From the NCBI GenBank assembly GCA_024998645.1, contig JACOEJ010000009.1, positions 1 through 60,393 of the forward strand: a DNA stretch of 60,393 nt, written 5' to 3'. The stretch is from Nitrospira sp. GTDB lineage: Bacteria > Nitrospirota > Nitrospiria > Nitrospirales > Nitrospiraceae. This document shows, one piece after another, positions 1 to 7,700 of the stretch (positions are counted from its first letter, which is position 1; every line of letters begins with the position of its first letter). The notes beneath the pieces are model-generated. The model was not told where the DNA came from, did no database searches, and worked only from the letters and a program-made list of their open reading frames with translations. Made by a program: the position numbers and the translations under genes.

Positions 1-415
1 CGGCGAGCACATTGGTGCCCAGCTCGGGATCCGTCTCAAAGACATGTCGATCGACGGCCCGCTGCCCTGTTCGAATGGTCTGCTCTAACTTTCCCCAGTT
101 CTCCCATTCCGCATCGTGCAGCAGGAGCAAGTGCCCGATATATTGAGGGGAATGCTTGACGAGATGAGTGGCCGCCGCCGCGGAATTGCCGTAGGATTCG
201 CTCTCTTTATTCAGCAACCGCATCGCAACCAAGGCGTTTAAAAGGAGCGTCAGAGTCGGCTCATGGGCGCCGAGACGGCTGGCGACCTCCTGAGCCGTTT
301 TCCGTTTTCCGTCGAGAGCGGAAAAGAGGTCCAGGCGCACGCCCGTAAGGAGAATTTTCGTCTCCCAGTAGTACCCGAGTTGAAAGATTTCGGCGAGCGA
401 GAGTTCTCGTGACAC
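1..415 (-). CDS. SAM-dependent methyltransferase, N-terminal part (partial)
   Basis: This is a partial gene running off the left edge, so only about 138 N-terminal residues are visible; the ORF track misses it because it starts with GTG. The start at 415 has AAGGGG six bases upstream. The translation (…IFQLGYYWETKILLTGVRLDLF…) followed by a winged-helix-like stretch (KTAQEVASRLGAHEPTLTLL) matches the dimerisation domain at the front of hydroxyindole/caffeate-type O-methyltransferases. The SAM-binding domain would lie outside the window. The substrate cannot be inferred. It lies about 100 bases beyond the terminator of the upstream cupredoxin gene, so it is probably a separate unit. Confidence 0.7.
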   Translation of the reverse strand, partial: MSRELSLAEIFQLGYYWETKILLTGVRLDLFSALDGKRKTAQEVASRLGAHEPTLTLLLNALVAMRLLNKESESYGNSAAAATHLVKHSPQYIGHLLLLHDAEWENWGKLEQTIRTGQRAVDRHVFETDPELGTNVLA

Positions 416-515
416 ACCAATCCCCTTGACGCATTCTGATTCAGAAAATTGGCATCTTACCCAGTTCAGAAAGTGAAAGGCAAGGCGACTCAGCCGGGGG
501 AAAACTCAGCAGAAA

Positions 516-551
516 CACAAAGGGCAGCGGATTGCTCCGCTGCCCTTTGTG
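516..551 (-). terminator. Rho-independent terminator of the 265-aa cupredoxin gene
   Basis: A perfect 15-bp inverted repeat (CACAAAGGGCAGCGG / CCGCTGCCCTTTGTG) with a 6-base loop lies 32 bases past the stop codon. On the minus strand it is followed by TTTCTG and, a little later, TTTT. The T-tract is imperfect but the stem is very strong. Confidence 0.8.
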
Positions 552-583
552 GCGGGGTGATCCCGCTAAAGCTGGAAACCGGC

Positions 584-1381
584 TTACTTGATTTCAGCCT
601 TGAGGTCAGCCTTCCCGCCTTCGGGAACATCCACCTCGAACTCCACCTTCTTACCCTTGGCGGCAAACGGGTGCCAGGCCACCACTTTGTGCTTGCCGGC
701 CGGGACATCCTTGAGCTCGAACGACCCATCGTCCTTCACCACGGCGAAATGTGCATTCGTCACCGGGAGGAAGAACGACTGCATGAACTCATGCTGGTCG
801 CACTGTAAACGATAGAAGCCATCCTTCTCAGCACCGCCGCGGAAGGTCACTGGCTTCTCGAGCTTGTCGCCCTTCTTGGCCAAACCGATATTGAAACCGG
901 TTGCGGAGCTCGAACCCTTCACCACGAAGCTATGGGGATTGTGAAGCACACCCTGGACCGACTTGGGATCGTCCGGATCGGCATCGGTGTTTTCAACCTT
1001 GAAGTTCTTGTTATTCACAACCACGCCCGCGAAGGGAAGAAACTCGCAGAACGCCGCGACAACTTCGGTGCCCGCGTACCCATCCATGAACGCCTTGTCT
1101 TCGATATCGACCACGGCAACGACCGCACCCTTCAGACCGCCATCCTTACCCACTTCGATGGTCTTCAAGAAGCGCTTATCGCCATCCATCAAGCTCTTGT
1201 TCGGGTTCTTCGGGCAGAACTTGGGGTTCGGGAACTTGGCGAAGGAGAATTCCTTCTGCTCAGCTTTCCCGGCATAGGTCACTTTCCCGGCAACGGTTCC
1301 GCCGGCATTGGCCAAGAGCGGGGCTGCCACCAACGCCACCGCGGCCGCACCAAACACAACTGATAACGCACCCTTCTTCAT
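584..1381 (-). CDS. Secreted cupredoxin-like protein with carboxypeptidase-regulatory-like C-terminus
   Basis: This is a 265-residue secreted protein with a clear signal peptide (MKKGALSVVFGAAAVALVAAPLLANA). In the centre is GVLHNPHSF and near residue 205 is CDQHEFM. A conserved upstream His plus a C-x2-H-x2-M loop is what a type-1 copper site in a cupredoxin looks like. The loop is followed by SFELKDVPAGKHKVVAWHPF, the beta-sandwich end typical of carboxypeptidase-regulatory-like domains. The 313-aa gene at 3627-4568 has the same arrangement. The start is supported by AAGGAGG seven bases upstream. A role as a periplasmic electron-transfer or copper protein partnering the nearby oxidase is inferred from context. 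It has its own promoter and terminator. Confidence 0.75.
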   Translation of the reverse strand: MKKGALSVVFGAAAVALVAAPLLANAGGTVAGKVTYAGKAEQKEFSFAKFPNPKFCPKNPNKSLMDGDKRFLKTIEVGKDGGLKGAVVAVVDIEDKAFMDGYAGTEVVAAFCEFLPFAGVVVNNKNFKVENTDADPDDPKSVQGVLHNPHSFVVKGSSSATGFNIGLAKKGDKLEKPVTFRGGAEKDGFYRLQCDQHEFMQSFFLPVTNAHFAVVKDDGSFELKDVPAGKHKVVAWHPFAAKGKKVEFEVDVPEGGKADLKAEIK

Positions 1382-1537
1382 GAGACTGCCTCCTTGTGAT
1401 GAACTAACTACCCTGATTTGTCACTTGTGGTTCCCTTCCGTCAAACCACCGGCCTGGTGAGAGGAATGGAAGGGACAACTTCCTCTCTGGTGTACTCGAT
1501 CGCTATCACGCTGGCGAGGCTGATCGTGGACCGAGTA

Positions 1538-1567
1538 TATATATAAAAGTCTACCGTACCCTGTCAA
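1538..1567 (-). promoter_or_regulatory. Sigma-70-type promoter for the 265-aa cupredoxin gene
   Basis: Read on the minus strand, TTGACA (1567-1562) is followed after 18 bases by TATATA (1543-1538) inside a run of alternating T and A. The coding start is about 150 bases downstream, leaving a fairly long leader. TTATAT with 16-bp spacing is an alternative -10. Confidence 0.55.
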
Positions 1568-1600
1568 TCTGAAACAAGAGGGCCAACTCATCTGCCCCCA

Positions 1601-2965
1601 CTATGGTTTCGATTGGAGCAGATGCAAAAGCCCTCCTGCCGCCGTCGCCCGAACTGCTTCATTGGAATCGTGCATCCCCTCCATCATCAAGGGAATTACC
1701 TCACGATCTCCAATGTGGCCCAGGGACCGAAGAGCAACAATCTTGGGACCGGGCAGTGAATCCGCCGTGAGACCACTCAAAAATACGACTGCGTCCTTGG
1801 CATTCGCCTTGGTCGCCTTTCCGAGCGCAAACGCAATCGAGGCGCGAGAAGCCGTATCGCTTTGCTGCGCCAGCGCTCGGGCCGTCTCAGCCACCAGCTC
1901 AAACGATTGGCCGAGCTGGAGCAGGGATGCTACCGCCGCCGCCCGTACCGTCACCTGTCCATCCCCTAGCAATTGCTTGATAGCTGGTACAGATTCAACG
2001 GTGCCCAACTCGGCCAGGCTCGATACCGCCGACTCTCGTACGGCCGGGATAGGATCTTTTAATAACAGCTCGATCTTCTCGCGAGCCTCTTTCCGTCCGA
2101 GTTGCCCCAACCCTCTCGCCGCAGTCCCTCGCACGGAAGGCTGTGCATAGGTCAAGAGCTCCATCATGAGAGGCGCGCCCCGCTGATCCTTCAGATCGGC
2201 GATCGCCCGCAGGGCATCGGTCCGATCATCCGGATTGGCTGCATCGGCGATCTTCCGCAATTCATCCCAGGCCTCTTTCTTCCCCAGCCGGATGAGCGCC
2301 GCATACGCGGCAATCCGTACTGGCGAGAGTTCGTCTTTCGTCGCAGCCTCGATAAGGGGCAGCAAAGAAGAATCCCCGGAACGTCCAAGCACTTTGACCA
2401 CACGTGCCTTCACCAGCCCCGCCTGATCCTCAATCGCCCCGCGTAACTTCTTCGACTTCCGGCCGGCTTCCGAGCGACCCAGCCCTTCGACCGCTAATAC
2501 GCGCACCGGCCCGGACCCATCGCTCAATCCATCCTCGAACAGGGGCACCGCCTCATGGGAGTCGATTTCCTTCAATGCCGTGTAGGCGGCCCCACGCATT
2601 TGCTCGCGCATATCCTTCACGAGCACCACAATCAAACCCAGCGCCACCTCACGAAGCACCGGTTCATCGTCGCGTTTCAGTGACTGGGCCAGCAGATCGT
2701 ACTCATCCAACGCTTCTTTCGGCTTGCCCAGATTGATCAGGGACCGGATCTTGAGCCGCCTGACATCGGGAGCAGCAGTTTTGTCCTTATCGAGCTTCGC
2801 CAGTTCATCGAGCACCTGCTGATAGGCTTTCTTCTCAAAAGCCGTCTGGGCTTCTTTGGGAACGGCCGACGCCCCGGCCGTCAGCACAGACGGATCGAGC
2901 CATGCAAGCGCGCACAACAATCCTGCGACTGCCACAACACCCTGTTTGCGAACCATTTGCGTCAT
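1601..2965 (-). CDS. Secreted HEAT-repeat protein
   Basis: This 454-residue protein has an N-terminal signal segment (VVAVAGLLCALAWL…AGASA) and is otherwise built of about ten HEAT-type helical repeats, visible as recurring motifs such as PVRVLAVEGLGR, PVRIAAYAALIRLG, AVRESAVSSLAELG and TVRAAAVASLLQLG. Such arrays are protein-protein interaction scaffolds with no enzymatic activity expected. The track's first codon is TTG at 2968; ATG at 2965, with AAGGA just upstream, is the better start. It is the last gene of a tight operon behind the 313-aa cupredoxin and the 213-aa secreted protein, 18 bases from the latter, suggesting a scaffold for that periplasmic system. Confidence 0.85.
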   Translation of the reverse strand: MTQMVRKQGVVAVAGLLCALAWLDPSVLTAGASAVPKEAQTAFEKKAYQQVLDELAKLDKDKTAAPDVRRLKIRSLINLGKPKEALDEYDLLAQSLKRDDEPVLREVALGLIVVLVKDMREQMRGAAYTALKEIDSHEAVPLFEDGLSDGSGPVRVLAVEGLGRSEAGRKSKKLRGAIEDQAGLVKARVVKVLGRSGDSSLLPLIEAATKDELSPVRIAAYAALIRLGKKEAWDELRKIADAANPDDRTDALRAIADLKDQRGAPLMMELLTYAQPSVRGTAARGLGQLGRKEAREKIELLLKDPIPAVRESAVSSLAELGTVESVPAIKQLLGDGQVTVRAAAVASLLQLGQSFELVAETARALAQQSDTASRASIAFALGKATKANAKDAVVFLSGLTADSLPGPKIVALRSLGHIGDREVIPLMMEGMHDSNEAVRATAAGGLLHLLQSKP

Positions 2966-2985
2966 CAAAGTTCCTTGTCGACCCG

Positions 2986-3627
2986 CTACCCCTGCACTCT
3001 TGGACCTGCGGGACCTGCCCGTCTTTTATACCCGGGGGGCTCATCAAAATAGTAGTCCGGCTGGGGAGAGAGCCGGATCCGTTCGTACTCCACGGACCAG
3101 TCTCGATCGCGGCTCACCAGTTTCAACACGATCCCGGCTTCCACATCAACCCATTCAAAGAACCGTTCAACCCGGCCATGGCGATCCGTCTGCACCTCGA
3201 ACAACTGCGCGGGCCGGCCGACCGCCGTCGCATCGCCGATCAAGACCCGTTCTTTTTCGCCGGGCAATGCGGGTCGAACCGGCAACACATCGTCCACATC
3301 CACCGGCGTCACCAGAAGCTCCTTCCGCTGTGCGAGAAGATACCAGGTTTCAGCTTTATCCAAGCGAATAATCTCAATCGCGGCATACCCGTAGTCGGTC
3401 TTCAGCGCATACTTATACTCCAAACGAATCCGGTCACCTTTCGCAAACACCTGGGCCTGATGTTGCCGGCCTTCAACCTGCTTGATGAGTGTCCCGGAAA
3501 ATTCGACGACCGGTGCCGCCGACTCACTGCCTCGGGCTGAGTCGACGGCAATGCCTGACAGGACCGAGAGCACGAGACATACCGACCCGACTCGCGCCCT
3601 CATACGAGGAGAGACTGAAGATCCCAT
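2986..3627 (-). CDS. Secreted LolA/DUF4412-like protein
   Basis: This 213-residue protein has a hydrophobic signal region (VGSVCLVLSVLSGIAVDSARG). The mature part runs VVEFSGTLIKQVEGRQHQAQVFAKGDRIRLEY and later AETWYLLAQRKELLVTPV, a beta-rich pattern reminiscent of the LolA/LppX half-barrel and DUF4412 proteins. No catalytic residues are apparent. The ATG overlaps the stop of the upstream cupredoxin gene (TGATG), so the two are probably translationally coupled. The track's first codon at 3630 is a TTG one codon earlier. The function is unknown; the family call is tentative. Confidence 0.65.
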   Translation of the reverse strand: MGSSVSPRMRARVGSVCLVLSVLSGIAVDSARGSESAAPVVEFSGTLIKQVEGRQHQAQVFAKGDRIRLEYKYALKTDYGYAAIEIIRLDKAETWYLLAQRKELLVTPVDVDDVLPVRPALPGEKERVLIGDATAVGRPAQLFEVQTDRHGRVERFFEWVDVEAGIVLKLVSRDRDWSVEYERIRLSPQPDYYFDEPPGYKRRAGPAGPRVQG

Positions 3628-4568
3628 CAATGCTGATGTTCCACAAACGGCTGGATGTCAATCGAGTAACCCAGAGACTCCGGGCCAAAACGGGGATTGT
3701 CCATCACCTTGTAGGCGGACCGATTTCCTTTGGGAGCCTGCAGCGAGAGCTGTTCCTTCAACGTGCCGTCTGCCTGAACCGTGACCATCTTCGTCAGGCC
3801 GGGACCGGTCTGTGGGTGCCACACTACCAACTGATAGGTTCCCGGTGGAATATTGTCGATCTTGAAAGCCCCCGTACCATCGGTCAGCGCATAGTAGGGG
3901 TTGTTGACCGCCATCGCCCAACTTTCCATGTACGCATGGAAGCCGCACTGCATATAAAAGGTCCGGCGGCCCTTGTTCAGATAAACCGGTCCGACCAGCG
4001 ACTTGCCCGGCGCGTGATTGTGGATGGCATGGATGTCGCCGCGGTGGTGCTGATGATTCATGACCAGCGGAGTGTTGAATAATGTCCTGGCGCCGGCTTC
4101 CGGAGACGTTTCATATCCCTGAATATCATGCATCACCGGATCCATGTTGATGACTTCCACGGCGTGACCGTTCCGCACGATCGTCATGAACGGTTGAAAC
4201 ATACAATCCCGCGCTTCGATCAAAGGAACCGACGTTTCAAACGGCTTACCCGCCTCCACACCTTCGAGCAGCACAATCGCGTCCTTCAGTCCGGCGTCCG
4301 GGCTCACAACAAAATCGCGCAACAACCTCCAACCCCGGCCGTTTGAAATTCGTCCGCAGTAAGCCGGGTCCGGGAACGTAATGAGATTGAATCCCTTAGG
4401 CTCCGGGATACCGCCATCTAGACGCACGACACCTTCAATCGACCCGCCATGTGGCACATCAATCACATCATAGGCAGAGGCTGCCCCTGCACCCATCGCC
4501 ATGACCAGCAACGAGATCGCCGCCATCGCCCTAGCACCCGCCCGCTTCAGTCCTGCATGACTATTCAC
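3627..4568 (-). CDS. Secreted cupredoxin-like protein with carboxypeptidase-regulatory-like C-terminus
   Basis: This 313-residue secreted protein is the larger paralogue of the 584-1381 product. It has a signal peptide (AGARAMAAISLLVMAMGAGAASA), an N-terminal beta domain (GGSIEGVVRLDGG), a His-containing segment (NMDPVMHDIQGYE), a C-x2-H-x2-M loop (CGFHAYM) and a C-terminal beta-sandwich (GAFKIDNIPPGTYQLVVWHP). The His and C-H-M set fits a type-1 copper site. The GTG at 4568 is chosen because GGAGG lies eight bases upstream and a good promoter sits just before it; the longer track start (4619) lies within that promoter. It is the first gene of an operon with the LolA-like and HEAT-repeat proteins and lies next to the multicopper oxidase. 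Confidence 0.75.
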   Translation of the reverse strand: MNSHAGLKRAGARAMAAISLLVMAMGAGAASAYDVIDVPHGGSIEGVVRLDGGIPEPKGFNLITFPDPAYCGRISNGRGWRLLRDFVVSPDAGLKDAIVLLEGVEAGKPFETSVPLIEARDCMFQPFMTIVRNGHAVEVINMDPVMHDIQGYETSPEAGARTLFNTPLVMNHQHHRGDIHAIHNHAPGKSLVGPVYLNKGRRTFYMQCGFHAYMESWAMAVNNPYYALTDGTGAFKIDNIPPGTYQLVVWHPQTGPGLTKMVTVQADGTLKEQLSLQAPKGNRSAYKVMDNPRFGPESLGYSIDIQPFVEHQH

Positions 4569-4590
4569 AGTAGATCCCTCCATGCCGAAG

Positions 4591-4619
4591 CCTATAGTCC
4601 AGATGCGCCATCGTATCAA
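4591..4619 (-). promoter_or_regulatory. Sigma-70-type promoter for the 313-aa cupredoxin operon
   Basis: Read on the minus strand, TTGATA (4619-4614) is followed after exactly 17 bases by TATAGG (4596-4591). Transcription would begin near 4584, giving a leader of about 16 bases before the GTG start. It lies downstream of the oxidase terminator, so the two units can be expressed separately. Confidence 0.55.
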
Positions 4620-4637
4620 ATGGCCGCTAGAAAGAAA

Positions 4638-4665
4638 AAGGGGGAAGCCTCGTGGCTTCCCCCTT
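4638..4665 (-). terminator. Rho-independent terminator of the multicopper oxidase gene
   Basis: A perfect 12-bp stem (AAGGGGGAAGCC / GGCTTCCCCCTT) with a four-base loop, followed on the minus strand by a T-rich tract (TTTCTTTCTA), lies 44 bases past the oxidase stop codon. Confidence 0.85.
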
Positions 4666-4708
4666 CCATCTCATCCCTCATTCCTACTGGGCCGTAGGAG
4701 AAAAGATG

Positions 4709-7700
4709 TTACTTCGCTGCAACCGGGATCACCTGCATCGGCTGTCCAACCGATGCACTCTTCATCCCGGCGCCAGTCCCGTGCAGCGGCAACAACCGCT
4801 GATCACCGGACGGCAACACCCGCACATAGCCCCACTGGCCTGACTGTGAGTACGGCAACCGCTGGTTGCTGTACACATAGTCGCCTGGCTGACGGTACGG
4901 ACCGCCCGCCGAGGGGATAAAGGCGTCAATCGTCTCGGAACCGGAGAACTCAACGACACTGATCTGGTCAGCGCCGCGCATGAACGGCTCGATCGGCCAT
5001 TCGTGCTTCTCCACGCTGAACATCCCGTTCTGTTCGTTGCTCACACCCAGGATGTGAATCCGGACAGGATCGCCCGCATGCGCCTCGATCAGAGGCGTTG
5101 CCGGATCCTCAGGCTTGTCGGCCTTGCAAGGCTGGAACACCTTGCCCAACGAACAACCCTGCTCTTCCCGGAACTTGTAGGGTTCAGACCGATAGTTCAC
5201 ACCGGTCAAACCGGCCACATTTTGCACATAGGGCATGAAACTCGTGCCGATGATGTTGTCTTCGTCCTGGAAGAACAACGCCACGTCACGATAGTTCGGC
5301 CGATTCTCCATCCCGGGCATCGAGTGATCCAGGATCACGTCGGCCGCCCAGGCATTCTTGTTCGTAAGATCGGCACCGGTCTTCGGATCACGATACTTCG
5401 CACCCTTCGGGCCCACTACAATGGCGCCGAACAGCCCGTTGCGCGGATTGGTCATCACATTGCCCCAATCCCAGACCAACGAGGTCGTCTCTCCATTGAA
5501 AGGATCCGCATAGTACGTATAGGTCCGCTCGGCGCCCGGAGCGATCGTCTGATCGCCGGGGTTATTGCCGACGTTGGCGCCCATCGATTCCTTGGGGTCA
5601 AACGCCAACCCGATGGCCGAGAAGGACGCCTTGCTCTCCTTCATCTTGTTCTTCAGATTGACTTTTACACAATCCCCCATGTTGACACGAAGAGTCAGCG
5701 GCATCGGCTGCGCGCCGCTCGCCACCTTGGCGGTATCTTCCTCCAGGGCATAGATCTTCGCTTCGGGATTGGTCATGAGGATCTTCCGCTCGAAGTCCAC
5801 TTCGATAGTCTCGGGGGCCTTCGCGTTGAACTTCATGGACGGGAAATCCAAAGCCACCACGTTGAACGACTTCACCGGAGCATCGGCCGGACAGACCGGC
5901 AATGACTTCGGGATTTCGCCCTTGCTGGAGAAGCCCGACGTGAGCTTCTTCAGGTCGGCCTGTTCCTTGTCGTAGACACGAATGATACCCCAGCCGCCTT
6001 CGGAGAACTTTGAAGACCGGCCGTTGAAGTGAATGTAGTCGCCAGCCTGGAAACGCGATCCACCGGCTTGCGGTACTACGAGGTCGTAGCGCTCGGCAAT
6101 CCCGATATGAATCGAATTCTTCCGGTTGGCATCACCCGCATAGCGCTCCGTCAAGAACGTATGGCCGGACAAGGTCCAAACCATCGACTCGTTCATGAGG
6201 GTATGGAGGAGACGGAACACCATGGTGTCTCCCACATAAGCACGCAGAGTCGGCGTATAGGGATCGCCGTGGATGCTGCTGTTGAAAATCTGCGACGAAT
6301 CCGGATTGGTCGCCAACCGCTGGGCGATGGGACCGGCCCGGAAGTTCAGACCGCTGCCGGTCGTATGTGTGCCGCCGTTCAAGAACGGCATCGGCGTCAT
6401 GTACAACTTGTCCGGCATCATGAACGACACGGTCTTCCCCGCTTCGAGCGCCACTTCGATCGGCTGCCCGGGAGGATTGCCAGCGGTCACAATGTTGACG
6501 GTATGCGGCACGGTGTCGTGCACTTGCACCATCAACTCGCGGAAGCTGTTGTTCACGCCATGACCCACCGGCTCAACGGTCCGGATGTCGGCGATGGGGC
6601 CGCTCCGGATGTCCTTACCGGTCTTCGGATCATGATAGGTTGAACCGACCGGCTCGGCGATGAAGGTGCCGAACCCGCCGTGCGGCCAGGTGGTCGCACC
6701 GAACGCATGGTCGTGCCAGAACACGGTCCCCACGTCCGCATCAACCCAGAACCGCTGCCGAACGAATTCCACCGTAATGATGTCGTTCGCCGGATGGTCG
6801 TTCTTCAAACCCCTCGCTAAGACAATCGTATTCCCGTTGATCGCCTTGATGCGGGAGATTTCGTTACCCTTCACGTTGTCGGCACCGACGAGGAGCAAGG
6901 TGCCCACGTGGTACTGCTTCGCGTTCTTCACCGTGATACTGCTGGCGCCCTTCTTGGCTGCCGCCGTCAACGCGGTGTTCATCGGGGCCGGGAGGCCCTT
7001 CTTGGTCTTTTTATCCAGCATCGTGAACGGGCGAACCGACTGCTCATACGAGAAGCCGGTGATCACACCGTCCGAAGCCTGGTTGTCGAACTGCAGGAAA
7101 TGCCAGTGCGTGTTGATCTTCGACGACTGGAAGTTCGTGTAGTCGTCGTCGTCCCACTCGCTGGTCAGCGTCCAGTCGATGCAATCATAGATATTGCCGC
7201 GAACCACCAACGGGTACTTCAGATCGTCGTTGGCGCGGATCGCCGCTTCCTCTTCATGGAGCACATAGATCAAGCCGTTCGGATCGATCACCGGCGGCTC
7301 TTTCCCCTGTGCCTTCGCGATCTTGATCGGCATCTTCACGAAGTGGACGTTGTAGCTCTTCCGTCCGGCATTCTCCGGGCAGAGGCTCCAGACACCGTTC
7401 TCACCGGGAAGTGCCTGATCGACGCTCTCTTCGCCATTGGCATCCCGGCGGATCATCTCCAGCCAGGGTGCGCCGACGTGGTTCGGCGAGAACATCACGC
7501 GCCGGCCGAAGTGCGGCGTGAGATGCGGCCAAGCGACCTTACCGGTCAGCGGCTCGAACATGATCGGGTGCCGCTTGCCAGGATGCGTGGACTTGTACTT
7601 GGGATTATCGACTTCGCTTTCCTTTTCGCTCATCGCCACGTTGCCGTTCCAGGTCCAATCCAGGACGGTGGCATCGTATGACTGGGTCTGGCCCTTTTCG

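Noticed and set aside
5003-5905. 300-residue plus-strand ORF within the oxidase gene
   Set aside because: It is antisense to the oxidase and has no domain or ribosome-binding site.
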